Assembly (NCBI RefSeq): GCF_900188435.1
Contig: NZ_FYFA01000002.1
Span: 1,364,001 to 1,428,000, forward strand
From: Marinobacter sp. es.048
GTDB lineage: Bacteria; Pseudomonadota; Gammaproteobacteria; Pseudomonadales; Oleiphilaceae
Length of the DNA stretch: 64,000 bases
Reading direction: 5' to 3'
The notes below the pieces were generated by a model that worked only from the letters and a program-made list of their open reading frames with translations, had not been told where the DNA came from and did no database searches. Both the position numbers and the translations under genes were made by a program. This document shows positions 11,221 through 21,821 of the stretch, in pieces. Position 1 is the stretch's first letter; each line of letters starts with the position of its first letter.

Positions 11221-11483
11221 GGCGAACCTCGCTAGGTCATGCCGCTACCTGATCGCGGGGTATCTTGATTACCCAGGCGCCAGGCACCGCATGTTTGAAT
11301 CAATTGAAAAGACGGGGCACAATCATGCCCTGCCGGAAACAGACCGGGAATCTTACTTGCAATTATTGCTGCAGGCAAGCACCGCCCTGACTTCCGAACT
11401 CGCCCACCCCGGATTTTGCGGCAGGCCGCCGATGAAACAGGATAAGGAAATACCGTGACACCCGTAATCCAGTGGAGCACTCA

Positions 11484-13658
11484 GTGCCATTGATCGCACG
11501 CATTGCCCTGAATCGTCCGCTGCGTCGACTCTTCGATTACATCATTCCAGAAGAGCTTGAATTAACGCCGGGTCAGAGAGTGCGGATTCCATTTGGCCGG
11601 CAGCAGGCAACGGGCCTTGTTGTACAGATCGGCGTTGAGCCGCCCCCGGGAATAAAACTCAAGCCGGTGGCTGCGGCAATGGAGGATTGGCCTGCATTAC
11701 CGAAAGAGACCTTCAGGCTTCTCAGCTGGGCTAGCGACTATTACCAGCACCCCTTGGGCGAATGCCTGTTCACTGCCCTGCCCCCGGCCCTCAGACGAGG
11801 GCGAATCGCCGAAGAAAAAACGGAACAGTGGTGGAATACGCACGACGACGGCGCGACACTCCCCACAAATGCCCATAAACAGAAGGCACTTTTCGATTGG
11901 CTGAACCAGCGCCCCCAAGGCGCACCGACAACAGATATCCAGAAAGCCGGGTTCGCCCGGGCGCAACTCAACGCCCTGCGTGAGAAGGGGCTGATCGGGA
12001 CCGTTTCGCCACCCAGGTCAGAGACGTTCAACGAGACACCTGAACTTCTGGCCCGGATCCCCAGACTCTCCACGGCCCAGGCCTCTGCCGCTGAAGAGCT
12101 GGGTACTCCAAACAACGGGTTTGGCGCCTTCCTTCTATACGGCATTACCGGCAGCGGAAAAACCGAGATCTACCTGCACTACCTCAAGCAACACCTCGGG
12201 GCCCAGGATCAGGCTCTGGTACTGGTTCCGGAGATCAACCTCACGCCGCAAACCGTTGCCCGATTCCAGCACTATTTCGGCAGGCGGATCGTAGTCTGGC
12301 ACTCGGCCCTGAACGATGGCGAGCGCCTGGCAACCTGGCTAAAAGTTCGCAACGGTGAGCCCGTTATCCTGGTAGGCACCCGATCGGCTGTGCTACTACC
12401 CTTCACCAACCTGCGCACAATCATTGTCGATGAGGAACATGACAGCTCCTATAAACAGGGCGAAGGTTTCCGGTATTCCGGCCGCGACCTGGCCGTCTAT
12501 CGAGCGCATCTTAACAACTGCCCCGTCATCCTCGGATCGGCGACTCCGTCACTGGAATCCGTGCATAACGCGGAACAGGCCAAATACCGCCTGGTGAGGC
12601 TTGAAGAGCGTGCCGGTAATGCTACCCCGCCAATCATCAGTCTGCTGGACATTCGTAGTCGCCCTCTGGAAGGTGGCCTGTCCCGGCCCGCCCTGACTGC
12701 CATCAGGCAGACCCTGGCAAAAGGTGAGCAGGCGCTGGTCTTTGTTAATCGGCGGGGATTTGCCCCGATCATGATGTGCTTCGACTGCGGACACATGGTC
12801 GAGTGTCCCCGATGCGACACTCGTCTGACCTATCATCGCCGGGACCGGGCAATGCGATGCCATCATTGCGACTACCAAACGGCGGCCACCGAGCATTGCC
12901 CGAAATGCCACGGCGATGCCTTCAAACCTGTCGGCCAGGGTACCGAGAGAACCGAAGACATTCTCACCACTACTTTCCCGGACACACCAGTGGTGCGTGT
13001 GGATCGTGACAGCACACAGCGCAAGGGCAGCATCCAGGGCATTCTGAACCAGGTAAATACTGGCAAACCATGCGTACTTGTGGGCACCCAGATGCTGGCG
13101 AAGGGGCATGACTTCCCGAACGTCACGCTCGTCGTGGTGGTGAATGCCGACGGCGGGCTGTTCAGCGTGGATTTCCGAGCCCCCGAACAACTCATACAGA
13201 CACTTCTGCAAGTCAGCGGCCGCGCTGGCCGCGGCACAAAACCCGGCAAAGTCCTGGTGCAAACCTGCCACAGTGACCACCCATTACTAAAAACCCTGTG
13301 CGAGGGACAGTATATCGACATCGCCGATCAACTCCTCAAAGAACGAGAAGAAGGGCAATTCCCACCCTTCCGCGCCATGGCTATTTTCCGCGCGGAAGCC
13401 GACACCATGGAAAAGAGCCTGCAAGTGCTGGATGCAATAAAGCCTCTTACCAATGCCACAGGCATCGAAACCTGGGGGCCGCTGCCGGCCATGATTGCCC
13501 GGCGCGCAGACAAGCACCGGGCACAACTCATCCTCAATGCTCGCAACCGGAAAAAACTGAACAGTTTATTGACCGGAATCTGCCAGGAGCTGGACCAGAG
13601 AAAGCTGCCTGCGGGGGCGAAATGGATGATTGATGTTGATCCGCAGGAAACAGGATAA
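11484..13658 (+). CDS. priA: primosomal replication restart helicase PriA
   Basis: 3'-to-5' DNA helicase that reloads the replisome at stalled forks. It has an N-terminal DNA-binding domain, Walker A GITGSGKTE (about residue 222), the DEEH box, and the zinc-binding insert with paired cysteines (CFDCGHMVECPRCD, then CHHCDY and CPKCHG). Conserved helicase motifs V-VI (VGTQMLAKGHDFPNV; QVSGRAGR) follow. I chose the GTG at 11484 because GGAG sits 6 nt upstream and it gives a start like other PriA proteins (MPLIARIALN). An in-frame GTG at 11472 is the alternative. Length with this start is 724 residues. Confidence 0.95.
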   Translation: MPLIARIALNRPLRRLFDYIIPEELELTPGQRVRIPFGRQQATGLVVQIGVEPPPGIKLKPVAAAMEDWPALPKETFRLLSWASDYYQHPLGECLFTALPPALRRGRIAEEKTEQWWNTHDDGATLPTNAHKQKALFDWLNQRPQGAPTTDIQKAGFARAQLNALREKGLIGTVSPPRSETFNETPELLARIPRLSTAQASAAEELGTPNNGFGAFLLYGITGSGKTEIYLHYLKQHLGAQDQALVLVPEINLTPQTVARFQHYFGRRIVVWHSALNDGERLATWLKVRNGEPVILVGTRSAVLLPFTNLRTIIVDEEHDSSYKQGEGFRYSGRDLAVYRAHLNNCPVILGSATPSLESVHNAEQAKYRLVRLEERAGNATPPIISLLDIRSRPLEGGLSRPALTAIRQTLAKGEQALVFVNRRGFAPIMMCFDCGHMVECPRCDTRLTYHRRDRAMRCHHCDYQTAATEHCPKCHGDAFKPVGQGTERTEDILTTTFPDTPVVRVDRDSTQRKGSIQGILNQVNTGKPCVLVGTQMLAKGHDFPNVTLVVVVNADGGLFSVDFRAPEQLIQTLLQVSGRAGRGTKPGKVLVQTCHSDHPLLKTLCEGQYIDIADQLLKEREEGQFPPFRAMAIFRAEADTMEKSLQVLDAIKPLTNATGIETWGPLPAMIARRADKHRAQLILNARNRKKLNSLLTGICQELDQRKLPAGAKWMIDVDPQETG

Positions 13659-13790
13659 GCAGAAAACAGATTCCAACCGGCCGGAGCCTTTTGCTTGCAG
13701 CCAAACTTTCCGCGATAATAGCCGCCTTCTGTTTTCAATGGGCCTCCTGCCCCGAACCTAATTCTCCTGTAAACCGAGTCATCTGACAGC

Positions 13791-15476
13791 ATGAAAGAGA
13801 CCGTTTCCGATCTGCTCCAGTCTGCACTGGCAGCACTCCAAGCCGATGGCACCCTGCCTGCGGACCAGTCTTTCACTCCCCAGGTAGGTAATACCAAGGA
13901 CAAGTCCCACGGCGACTATGCCTGCAACATTGCCCTGGTTGCCTCAAAGGCTGCCGGTTGCCCGCCTCGAAAACTGGCGGAGGCGCTGGTAGAGAACCTG
14001 CCGGAGAGCAATGCGGTGGAGAAGGTGGAGATTGCCGGGCCCGGCTTTATCAACTTCTTTATGAGCACTGCCAGTGCCTTTGAAGTGGTCAACACCATAC
14101 TGGATGACGGCGATCGTTTCGGCCGCAACAATCAGGGCCAGGGCGAAAAAGTTCAGGTGGAGTTTGTCTCGGCCAACCCCACAGGCCCCCTCCACGTTGG
14201 TCACGGCCGTGGTGCGGCGATCGGCGACTGCCTTTGCCGGCTGCTGGAAGCAAACGGTTACGATGTAACCCGGGAGTTCTACTACAACGACGCCGGGGCC
14301 CAGATTGATAACCTGGCGCTCTCTGTTCAGGCCCGGGTGAAAGGTCTGACGCCGGATGACGAGAGCTGGCCGGCGGACGGCTACCGGGGCGATTATATCG
14401 TTGATGTCGCCAAGGCCTACCTTGCTGGCGACACTGTTACGGCCGACGACCGCGAAGTGACCGCCAAGGCGGACCCCGAAGACCGCGACGCAATCCGCGA
14501 ATTCGCCGTCGCCTTCCTGCGCCGGGAGCAGGACCTGGATCTGAAAGCTTTCGGCGTTCAATTCGATGTCTACTTCCTGGAATCCTCCCTGTACGAGGAC
14601 GGCAAGGTTGAGGCCACGGTCAAACGCCTGCAGGAGAATGGCTACACCTACGAGCAGGATGGCGCCATGTGGCTGAAGACCACAGAGTTCGGCGACGACA
14701 AGGATCGCGTCATGCGCAAGAAGGATGGTGGTTACACCTATTTCCTGCCGGATGTCGCCTATCACCTCGACAAGTGGCAACGGGGCTTTACCACCGTTAT
14801 CAACGAACAGGGTGCCGACCATCACTCAACCGTTACCCGCGTCCGCGCCGGCTTGCAGGCACTGAATGCGGGCATTCCTCAAGGCTGGCCCGACTACGTA
14901 CTGCATCAGATGGTAATGGTGACCCGCTCCGGCCAGGAGGTAAAAATCTCCAAACGCGCGGGCAGCTATGTAACAGTCCGGGACCTGATTGATGAAGTGG
15001 GCCGCGATGCCACCCGATTCTTCCTGGCCGCGCGCCGCGTCGATTCACAATTGACCTTCGATATCGATCTGGCTCGCTCCCAGACCAATGAAAACCCGGT
15101 CTATTACGTCCAGTATGCCCATGCGCGCATCTGCAGCGTGCTTCGAAAACTGGCAGAGGAAGGTGTGCAGCGCGGCCGCAACGAATGTATTGGTGAGCTC
15201 TCACTGTTGACGCTGGATGAGGAAAAGGATCTGGCCAATCAACTGGCAAAATATCCGGAGCTCATTGCCAACTCCGCCGCGCAGCATGAACCGCATCATC
15301 TCACGCACTACCTGCGGGACCTGGCGGGCCAGTTCCATGCTTACTACAACGCCCATAAGGTATTGATTGAAGATACCGCCGTTCGTGATGCCAGGGTCAG
15401 CCTCTACCTTGCCATCCGGCAGGTTATCGCCAACGGTCTGGACCTGTTGGGCGTCAGCGCACCGGAAGAGATGTAA
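13791..15476 (+). CDS. argS: arginine--tRNA ligase
   Basis: Class I aminoacyl-tRNA synthetase charging tRNA-Arg. The HIGH-like motif appears as HVGH within [13 protein letters not shown], and the region equivalent to KMSKS is [11 protein letters not shown]. The N-terminal Arg-tRNA-specific additional domain (about 1-110) and the C-terminal anticodon-binding DALR domain (from about 440) are both present. At 561 residues it is a normal size. It is followed 5 nt later by the SPOR-domain gene. Confidence 0.97.
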   Translation: MKETVSDLLQSALAALQADGTLPADQSFTPQVGNTKDKSHGDYACNIALVASKAAGCPPRKLAEALVENLPESNAVEKVEIAGPGFINFFMSTASAFEVVNTILDDGDRFGRNNQGQGEKVQVEFVSANPTGPLHVGHGRGAAIGDCLCRLLEANGYDVTREFYYNDAGAQIDNLALSVQARVKGLTPDDESWPADGYRGDYIVDVAKAYLAGDTVTADDREVTAKADPEDRDAIREFAVAFLRREQDLDLKAFGVQFDVYFLESSLYEDGKVEATVKRLQENGYTYEQDGAMWLKTTEFGDDKDRVMRKKDGGYTYFLPDVAYHLDKWQRGFTTVINEQGADHHSTVTRVRAGLQALNAGIPQGWPDYVLHQMVMVTRSGQEVKISKRAGSYVTVRDLIDEVGRDATRFFLAARRVDSQLTFDIDLARSQTNENPVYYVQYAHARICSVLRKLAEEGVQRGRNECIGELSLLTLDEEKDLANQLAKYPELIANSAAQHEPHHLTHYLRDLAGQFHAYYNAHKVLIEDTAVRDARVSLYLAIRQVIANGLDLLGVSAPEEM

Positions 15477-15481
15477 CACGA

Positions 15482-16120
15482 ATGTCCCGAGATTACGCCC
15501 GCAAGGACAGGCCCAACAAAGCTTCGGCCACGTCGCGCACGAAACCGGCGAAGCAGGCAAAGCCAAAAGCGGCCCGCCCAAAACCCAAGGCCAGTGCCCG
15601 TGCCCAGCACGGCAGTTTGTCACTCAAGTGGATTCTGTCCCTGGCTGCGGTGGGTGGTTTTATCGGGTTTATCTTTTATCTGAATTCCCTGCCTGCAAAC
15701 CCGGGTTCGCAGCCGCAAACGGTCAGTGAGAAGCCGGCCCAGAAACCGGCGAAGACGCCCACAGAGACAGCCAAGGAAGAAGACAAGCCCGGGTTCCGCT
15801 TCTACGAGATGCTGCCGGAATCCGAGGTGGTACCGCCCAAAGTCGAAGAATACACGCCCGGACCAACGCAAACGGATTTCAATTATCTGCTGCAGTCCGG
15901 CTCCTTCCGCAGCAAGGAAGACGCTGAACGACAGCGGGCCCAGATCGCCTTCCAGGGTTTGCGGGCAAGCACCCAGAGGATTGACCTGGACAACGGCTCC
16001 GTCTGGTATCGTGTCAACGTTGGCCCTTTCACATCCCGAAGCCAGATGAATTCCGCTATCGACAAACTGGTATCTCTGAATATCCAGCCACTGGTCCGGA
16101 AGATCCCCAAGGAAGACTGA
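15482..16120 (+). CDS. SPOR-domain inner-membrane protein (FtsN-like)
   Basis: A 212-residue bitopic protein. It has a Lys/Ala/Pro-rich cytoplasmic N-terminus (1-45), one membrane helix (about 47-68), a Pro/Lys/Thr-rich periplasmic linker and a C-terminal SPOR domain (about 137-210, from FNYLLQSGSFRSKEDAERQRA to PFTSRSQMNSAIDKL). SPOR domains bind denuded septal peptidoglycan, so a role at the division site like FtsN is likely. The gene position, argS-SPOR-hslVU, is that of ftsN in many gammaproteobacteria. The essential FtsN segment that activates FtsA/FtsQLB cannot be identified by eye, so I keep the name open. Confidence 0.85.
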   Translation: MSRDYARKDRPNKASATSRTKPAKQAKPKAARPKPKASARAQHGSLSLKWILSLAAVGGFIGFIFYLNSLPANPGSQPQTVSEKPAQKPAKTPTETAKEEDKPGFRFYEMLPESEVVPPKVEEYTPGPTQTDFNYLLQSGSFRSKEDAERQRAQIAFQGLRASTQRIDLDNGSVWYRVNVGPFTSRSQMNSAIDKLVSLNIQPLVRKIPKED

Positions 16121-16210
16121 TCTTTCAGGCTCGTTGCGAACACCTTGAATTCGCACCATAAGCCTCCATAACAACGGGATACCAATTTAAATCAGGCAAT
16201 TGGAGCCCAA

Positions 16211-16741
16211 ATGACTACCATTCTTTCCGTCAGGCGCGATGACGAAGTTGCCATGGGTGGCGACGGCCAGGTTTCCCTGGGCAATACCGTAATGAAAGGC
16301 AATGCCCGGAAGGTTCGCCGCCTTTACAACGGCCAGGTGATCGCCGGCTTCGCGGGCGGTACCGCAGATGCCTTCACCCTGTTCGAGCGATTCGAAGCCC
16401 AGCTTGAAAAAAACCAGGGCAACCTCACCAGGGCCGCGGTGGAACTGGCGAAAGACTGGCGCACAGACCGCGCCCTGCGCAGGCTCGAGGCCTTACTGGC
16501 TGTAGCGGACAAAACCGCCTCGCTGATCATCACCGGTAACGGGGATGTGATAGAGCCAGAACAGGGCCTGATTGCCATCGGTTCGGGCGGACCCTTTGCC
16601 CAGGCTTCAGCCCGGGCCTTGCTGGAAAACACCGACCTGTCCGCCCACGAGATAGTCGAGAAGGGTCTGGATATCGCCGCCGATATTTGTATCTACACCA
16701 ACCACAATCGCACCCTTGAAGTGCTCTCCAAAAACGACTGA
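16211..16741 (+). CDS. hslV: ATP-dependent protease subunit HslV
   Basis: Threonine peptidase of the HslUV complex, a bacterial relative of the proteasome beta subunit. The start [20 protein letters not shown] exposes catalytic Thr2 after Met removal, and the proteasome-like GGDGQVS and GSGG ([11 protein letters not shown]) motifs are present. At 176 residues it is typical. GGAG lies 7 nt before the ATG. It is followed 12 nt later by hslU. Confidence 0.97.
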   Translation: MTTILSVRRDDEVAMGGDGQVSLGNTVMKGNARKVRRLYNGQVIAGFAGGTADAFTLFERFEAQLEKNQGNLTRAAVELAKDWRTDRALRRLEALLAVADKTASLIITGNGDVIEPEQGLIAIGSGGPFAQASARALLENTDLSAHEIVEKGLDIAADICIYTNHNRTLEVLSKND

Positions 16742-16753
16742 TCCGGAGCGACC

Positions 16754-18082
16754 ATGTCTGCAATGACTCCCCGTGAGATTGTCCACGAACTCAACAAACA
16801 CATCGTGGGCCAGGAAGAAGCCAAGCGGGCGGTGGCTATCGCCCTGAGAAATCGCTGGCGCCGGATGCAGCTTGACAGCAGCCTGCGCGATGAGATCACT
16901 CCCAAGAACATTCTGATGATCGGTCCCACGGGTGTGGGTAAAACCGAGATTGCCCGGCGCCTCGCAAAATTGGCCGATGCCCCGTTTCTGAAAGTGGAGG
17001 CCACCAAATTTACCGAAGTCGGCTACGTCGGCCGCGACGTGGAATCCATCATTCGTGATCTGGCGGATATGGCCGTCAAGATGCTGCGCGAAGCAGAAAT
17101 GAAGCGTCACGAAGAACGGGCGCTGGACGCTGCGGAAGATCGTATTCTGGACGCGCTGATTCCGCCGCCCAGGGATTTCAGTGAGGACAGCCAGCGCAGC
17201 TCCGATTCCTCGACCCGCCAGCTGTTCCGGAAGAAACTCCGGGAGGGCGAGCTGGATGACAAGGAAATCGAGATCGACCTGCGCAACTCCAGCGCCGGGA
17301 TGGAAATCATGGCGCCTCCAGGCATGGAAGAGATGACTAATCAGCTGCAGAGCATGTTCTCCAACCTGTCTTCCGACAAGCGCAAAACACGGAAGATGAA
17401 GGTTTCAGACGCTCTCAAGCGGGCCAAGGAAGAAGAAGCTGCGAAGCTGGTCAACGAAGAAGAGATCAAACAGAAAGCCATTCAGGCCGTCGAGCAGAAT
17501 GGCATCGTGTTCGTCGACGAGATCGACAAGGTCGCCAAGCGATCCGAGAATACCTCGTCGGATGTCTCCCGCGAGGGCGTCCAGCGCGATCTGCTCCCGT
17601 TAATCGAGGGTAGCACCGTGAGCACAAAATACGGTTCTGTGCGCACCGATCATATTCTGTTTATTGCCTCCGGCGCGTTCCATCTGTCCAAACCCTCGGA
17701 TCTCATTCCGGAGCTGCAGGGTCGCTTGCCAATCCGCGTTGAGCTCCAGGCACTGACGCCCGAGGACTTCAAGCGCATCCTGACAGAACCCGATGCCTCC
17801 CTGGTGCAGCAGTACGAGGCACTGATGCTGACCGAAGGGGTAAAACTGACGTTCCGGGAAGATGCCATTGCTCGCATTGCCGAGGTTGCCTGGAAAGTGA
17901 ACGAAAGCACTGAAAACATCGGTGCCCGGCGGCTGCATACCGTCCTTGAGCGGTTGCTTGAAACCCTGTCCTACGACGCCGGTGACAAAGTCACCGATGG
18001 CTTCGAGGTAACCGCTGAATACGTGAATGAAAAGCTTGGAGAATTGTCCGAAGACGAGGATCTGAGCCGGTATATCCTGTAA
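16754..18082 (+). CDS. hslU: ATP-dependent protease ATPase subunit HslU
   Basis: AAA+ unfoldase that feeds substrates to HslV. Walker [10 protein letters not shown] is at about residues 57-65 and Walker B is VFVDEIDK. The I-domain insertion (about 110-240, charged, with the [12 protein letters not shown] stretch) separates them. Sensor-2 [14 protein letters not shown] precedes the conserved C-terminal DLSRYIL, which inserts into HslV. At 442 residues it is the usual length. The ATG has GGAGCG just upstream. Confidence 0.97.
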   Translation: MSAMTPREIVHELNKHIVGQEEAKRAVAIALRNRWRRMQLDSSLRDEITPKNILMIGPTGVGKTEIARRLAKLADAPFLKVEATKFTEVGYVGRDVESIIRDLADMAVKMLREAEMKRHEERALDAAEDRILDALIPPPRDFSEDSQRSSDSSTRQLFRKKLREGELDDKEIEIDLRNSSAGMEIMAPPGMEEMTNQLQSMFSNLSSDKRKTRKMKVSDALKRAKEEEAAKLVNEEEIKQKAIQAVEQNGIVFVDEIDKVAKRSENTSSDVSREGVQRDLLPLIEGSTVSTKYGSVRTDHILFIASGAFHLSKPSDLIPELQGRLPIRVELQALTPEDFKRILTEPDASLVQQYEALMLTEGVKLTFREDAIARIAEVAWKVNESTENIGARRLHTVLERLLETLSYDAGDKVTDGFEVTAEYVNEKLGELSEDEDLSRYIL

Positions 18083-18091
18083 GCGTGAACC

Positions 18092-18122
18092 AGGGGTCAG
18101 ATGAAACGGTCATCTGGCCCCT
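18092..18122. repeat. REP-like palindrome
   Basis: Imperfect inverted repeat of about 31 bp (arms AGGGGTCAGATGA and TCATCTGGCCCCT) between the convergent hslU and patatin-like genes. It has no T run on either strand, so it is not a typical terminator. The same CAGATGA core recurs at 47088 and 58010. Confidence 0.6.
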
Positions 18123-18135
18123 TACCCACTCAGGA

Positions 18136-19377
18136 TTATTGCGCCTTTGAGAAGAGGTGCGACACGTTACCCAAGCCGCTCGCCAACCGCCCCTTCTCGG
18201 CTTTTTTCTTCCTCCCCTTGGCCACATACAGTGGCAGCATCTCGCCGTAAAGACTGGTACTGATCGTCCGCTGCTCGTCTTCAAGGCGATCCCGCCGAAG
18301 CTTGATGCCGTATTTCGCCAACTTGGGCTCCAGTTGATCGGCACGACCCAGAAGATCCCGTCGGGTCATCTGGTAGGCGTGTTCACACACCATTCTTCGC
18401 GACTGGAAGCTGAATACGTTGGAGAAGAACAGCTTGGCGTCGTCACGGGTAGGCTCAAACAGCAGAATGTCCTTGTCGGGATAATCCCGGGCGTACTGGG
18501 CAATGCCCGACTGCATCCTGGAGTACACCATGGTCCTGAAAGTCTGTGACAGAACATTCGGCATGCCTGAGCGGGTCAGCTCGCCCGGTTTCATGGAGCC
18601 CGCCCGAACCGCGGCGCTGGCATCAATCGGCACTTGAGGATTCACGGCGAAAACCAGGTCGGCTCCATCTTCAAAAGCGACAGATGCGTGCAACCCCTTG
18701 CGCAGGGTGCCATCCACATAATAGCGGCCGTCAATTTCCACTGGCACATACAGACCCGGCGACGCGGTACTGGCCTGAATGGCTTTCGAAATGGGCACAT
18801 GGTCAAAGCCGGGAGCGCCAAAGCAAACGGCTTCGGTACTCTCAACATCGGCAGCCACTATGTAGAGGCTGCGCTTGAGCTGGCGGAAATCGTTGGTGCG
18901 GCCGAGCATAGTGAAGGCACGCTTGAGATACTCGTGCAAGCCCTCGTTATCAAACAATCCGGCCGGCGCTACCTGGGCCAGGATGGTCATGGCTTCCAGC
19001 AGACTCTGATCGTAGGGGTTGTTGACGAAGCGACTCACCGCCGTCGAAACCAGCCCGGGAATTGCCAGCAAGCGACTGCCGATCTCCCGGAAAGCCGGGC
19101 GATAGAAGACTTCCGGATGGAACGGGTGTACTTCCGCCTCATTACGCACGAAAATCCGGCACAATTGTGCCGTGGTCATCTGGTTGGCAAGATTCGCCGC
19201 AACAAAAGACCCGCCATTTACGCCCACATACACATCGATGTTGTTGAAATCGAGACCATCAAGCGCCTCATCCAGCGCCCTGAGCGCTCCGATCTCATAA
19301 ATTCCGCCCAAAGGACCACCGCCACCAAGGGCAAGCCCGATGCGGGGAGCGGGTTTATGATCAACTGGCGAGCTCAT
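18136..19377 (-). CDS. patatin-like protein with altered nucleophile motif
   Basis: A 413-residue member of the patatin-like family (lipid acyl hydrolases). The oxyanion-hole glycine run is clear (GLALGGGGPLGGIYEIG, residues 14-30), as is the catalytic Asp motif DGTL (Asp222). The expected nucleophile motif GxSxG reads G52-V-N54-G-G56, with Asn where Ser should be. A serine follows at 57. It may therefore be catalytically inactive, or may use another residue. The C-terminal ~100 residues are basic and lack a recognised domain. No signal peptide was seen. It is a single gene, convergent with hslU. It could act in membrane-lipid turnover, but its substrate is unknown. Confidence 0.8.
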   Translation of the reverse strand: MSSPVDHKPAPRIGLALGGGGPLGGIYEIGALRALDEALDGLDFNNIDVYVGVNGGSFVAANLANQMTTAQLCRIFVRNEAEVHPFHPEVFYRPAFREIGSRLLAIPGLVSTAVSRFVNNPYDQSLLEAMTILAQVAPAGLFDNEGLHEYLKRAFTMLGRTNDFRQLKRSLYIVAADVESTEAVCFGAPGFDHVPISKAIQASTASPGLYVPVEIDGRYYVDGTLRKGLHASVAFEDGADLVFAVNPQVPIDASAAVRAGSMKPGELTRSGMPNVLSQTFRTMVYSRMQSGIAQYARDYPDKDILLFEPTRDDAKLFFSNVFSFQSRRMVCEHAYQMTRRDLLGRADQLEPKLAKYGIKLRRDRLEDEQRTISTSLYGEMLPLYVAKGRKKKAEKGRLASGLGNVSHLFSKAQ

Positions 19378-19499
19378 AGCCTTCCCTTTTCCGGATAAAG
19401 AATGCGGGTCCTTCAGGCGGACCGCCGGATACTTCCATAGTCAAGATAACAACCGTATTTAGAGTGCACACCCTATATTGTCGGAATCCGCGCCTCCGA

Positions 19500-21806
19500 T
19501 CAGGAAACTGCGGCCTCCGATACAGCCATGGCCGATGACTTACCGGGGCGCAGATACCGGCCAAAACCGGCATTTCGCAACGCCAGATCGACGCAGCTCT
19601 TGATCACGTGGGGTGAATCCAGCAGCAGCACATCTTCCAGTAACTGGATGGCCCACTCCCGGCTGACACTGCGAATGACTGACTTGACCTTGGGCAGGCT
19701 GGCCGCGTTCATGGACAGGGAATCGTAGCCCATGGCCATCAATAGCAGCGCACCACCTGGATCTCCCGCCAACTCGCCACAGATGCCAACCGGTTTGCCT
19801 ACCGAGTGAGCGTCCTGGGCAATCCGGACCAGCGCCTGAAGCACCGCAGGGTGATATGAATGGTAAAGCTGGGCTACCCGTGGATTGTTACGATCCACCG
19901 CCAGCAGATATTGGGTCAGGTCGTTGGAACCAACTGACAGGAAGTCTACTCGGTCCGCCAGCTCCCGAATCTGGTAAACGGCAGCCGGGATCTCGACCAT
20001 CACGCCCACTTTGGGCATGTGAATATCGTAGCCCTCTTCGCGAACCTCGTGATACACCCGGTAAATGAGGTGCAGGGACTCTTCCACTTCCGAGATATTG
20101 GAGATCATCGGCAGCATAATCTGAAGGTTGTTCAGGTCCTCGCTGGCCTTGAGCATGGCCCGGACCTGCACCAGGAAGATCTCCGGATGGTCCAAAGTAA
20201 CCCGAATCCCACGCCAGCCCAGGAAGGGGTTCTCCTCCTGGATCGGGAAGTAGGTCAGCGCCTTGTCGCCGCCAATGTCCAGCGTACGCATGGTAACCGG
20301 GTTCGGCGCAAAGGCTTCAAGCTGTTCCCGGTAGTACTCACGCTGCTCCTGCTCGGAGGGGAACCGGTCCTTGATCATGAACGGCACTTCGGTCCGGTAC
20401 AGACCGATACCTTCGGCACCGTGGGAGAGCGAGCGCACCACATCGGTCATCAAACCAGTGTTTACCAGCAGTGAAACCCGGTGGTGGTCCGTGGTTTCAC
20501 AGGGCTTGTCCTTGAGGACCTCAAGCCCCCGGATCAGCTCGTCTTCTTCATCGCAGATTGCCTGATAATAGGAACGGAGATCTGCGGAGGGAGAGGCAAA
20601 GATCTGACCTTCAAAACCATCGACAATCAGTTCCTTGCCATCAAGTTGGTTAACAGGAATATCAACCAGCCCCATGACCGTAGGCACGCCCATGGCACGG
20701 GCAAGGATGGCCACGTGGGAGTTACTGGACCCTTTAACCGACACCAGCCCAACCAGTTGCCCCTTGGGAACCTCACCAAGCATCGCCGGCGTCAGCTCCT
20801 CGCTGACCAGTACCGTGCGCTCGGGGTAATTCAGGTGTTTCTGCTCGCCCTCCTGAAGATGAGAAAGCAACCGGCGGCCGAGATCCCGGATATCAACAGC
20901 GCGTTCCTGCAGGTAGTGATCATCCATCATCTCAAAATGACGGATGTACTGCTGAACCACCTGCTTGAGGGCGCCCTGGGCCCAGATCCCTTCCTTGATC
21001 TTGTTCGACACCTCACCAGGCATGGCATCATCGCCCAGCATTCTCAGATAGACATCGAACAGAGCCTGCTCTTCCGGGCGGAGCTGCGATGCCAACCGCT
21101 TGGCAACGCGCTCGATATCTTCCCGGACCGCTTTGACCGAAGCTCCAAACAGCGCCAGTTCCTGATCGATATCGTCGGTTGGCTTTTCCGGAACCACGTC
21201 AAGGTCAGCGGATGGATAGACGACAACGCCACTGCCGATGGCAACGCCCGGAGCACCCGGCACGCCATTGAAGCTGACATCGTGCGTCTCTTCTCCAGTC
21301 AGGGACAGGCCGCTGATAGCGCCTGTCGCTTCACTGTGGGCTATGACCCCCGCCAGTTGAGCGGAAACGGTTACCAGAAAGGCCTCTTCTCCCTCATCAA
21401 AGCATCGGGAACTTTCCCGCTGCTGGACAACGAGCACGCCCAATACCCGGCGATGGTGAATGATCGGAACACCCAGGAAAGAACGGAACCGCTCCTCCCC
21501 GGTCTCCGGGAAATAGCGGTAGCGCGGATGGGAAGGGGCATCTTCCAGATTAATGGGCTCCTCACGGGAGCCCACGAGCCCGACAAGGCCCTCGGAGTAG
21601 GCCAGACTCACCTGGCCAACCGCCTTGCGGTAAAGCCCCTCGGTGGCCATCAGAATGTAGCGGTTGGTGGCCGGGTCAAGCAGGTAAACGGAACAGACTT
21701 CGGTTCCCATGGCTTTCTGCACCCGCGATACAATGATATCCAGCGCCTCCTGCAGATCGCGGGCGCTGTTTACCTCTTGCACTAGACTTCGCAGAATGCT
21801 CAGCAT
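19500..21806 (-). CDS. ptsP: phosphoenolpyruvate--protein phosphotransferase PtsP (EI-Ntr)
   Basis: First enzyme of the nitrogen-related phosphotransferase system. It passes phosphate from PEP to NPr (PtsO) and then to PtsN. The N-terminal GAF domain (about 15-160) marks the Ntr version. The EI N-terminal domain follows, with the phosphorylated His364 in KGSSNSH, then the PEP-binding TIM barrel with GGDKAL, the SNDLTQY motif and the conserved cysteine in GICGELAGDP. At 768 residues it matches PtsP. It begins 15 nt after rppH, giving the common rppH-ptsP pair. ptsN and ptsO are not in this window. Confidence 0.96.
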   Translation of the reverse strand: MLSILRSLVQEVNSARDLQEALDIIVSRVQKAMGTEVCSVYLLDPATNRYILMATEGLYRKAVGQVSLAYSEGLVGLVGSREEPINLEDAPSHPRYRYFPETGEERFRSFLGVPIIHHRRVLGVLVVQQRESSRCFDEGEEAFLVTVSAQLAGVIAHSEATGAISGLSLTGEETHDVSFNGVPGAPGVAIGSGVVVYPSADLDVVPEKPTDDIDQELALFGASVKAVREDIERVAKRLASQLRPEEQALFDVYLRMLGDDAMPGEVSNKIKEGIWAQGALKQVVQQYIRHFEMMDDHYLQERAVDIRDLGRRLLSHLQEGEQKHLNYPERTVLVSEELTPAMLGEVPKGQLVGLVSVKGSSNSHVAILARAMGVPTVMGLVDIPVNQLDGKELIVDGFEGQIFASPSADLRSYYQAICDEEDELIRGLEVLKDKPCETTDHHRVSLLVNTGLMTDVVRSLSHGAEGIGLYRTEVPFMIKDRFPSEQEQREYYREQLEAFAPNPVTMRTLDIGGDKALTYFPIQEENPFLGWRGIRVTLDHPEIFLVQVRAMLKASEDLNNLQIMLPMISNISEVEESLHLIYRVYHEVREEGYDIHMPKVGVMVEIPAAVYQIRELADRVDFLSVGSNDLTQYLLAVDRNNPRVAQLYHSYHPAVLQALVRIAQDAHSVGKPVGICGELAGDPGGALLLMAMGYDSLSMNAASLPKVKSVIRSVSREWAIQLLEDVLLLDSPHVIKSCVDLALRNAGFGRYLRPGKSSAMAVSEAAVS

Positions 21807-21821
21807 GGCGGTGTCAGTCCG

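Noticed and set aside
11219..11458. 79-codon plus-strand frame between rpmE and priA
   Set aside because: It begins inside the rpmE start region, resembles nothing known, and ends out of frame with priA. The region is better seen as the divergent promoter.
20481..21785. Long plus-strand open frame of 434 codons opposite ptsP
   Set aside because: It lies wholly antisense to ptsP, whose GAF and EI motifs are clear, and its translation resembles no family. Long antisense frames are expected in GC-rich genes.
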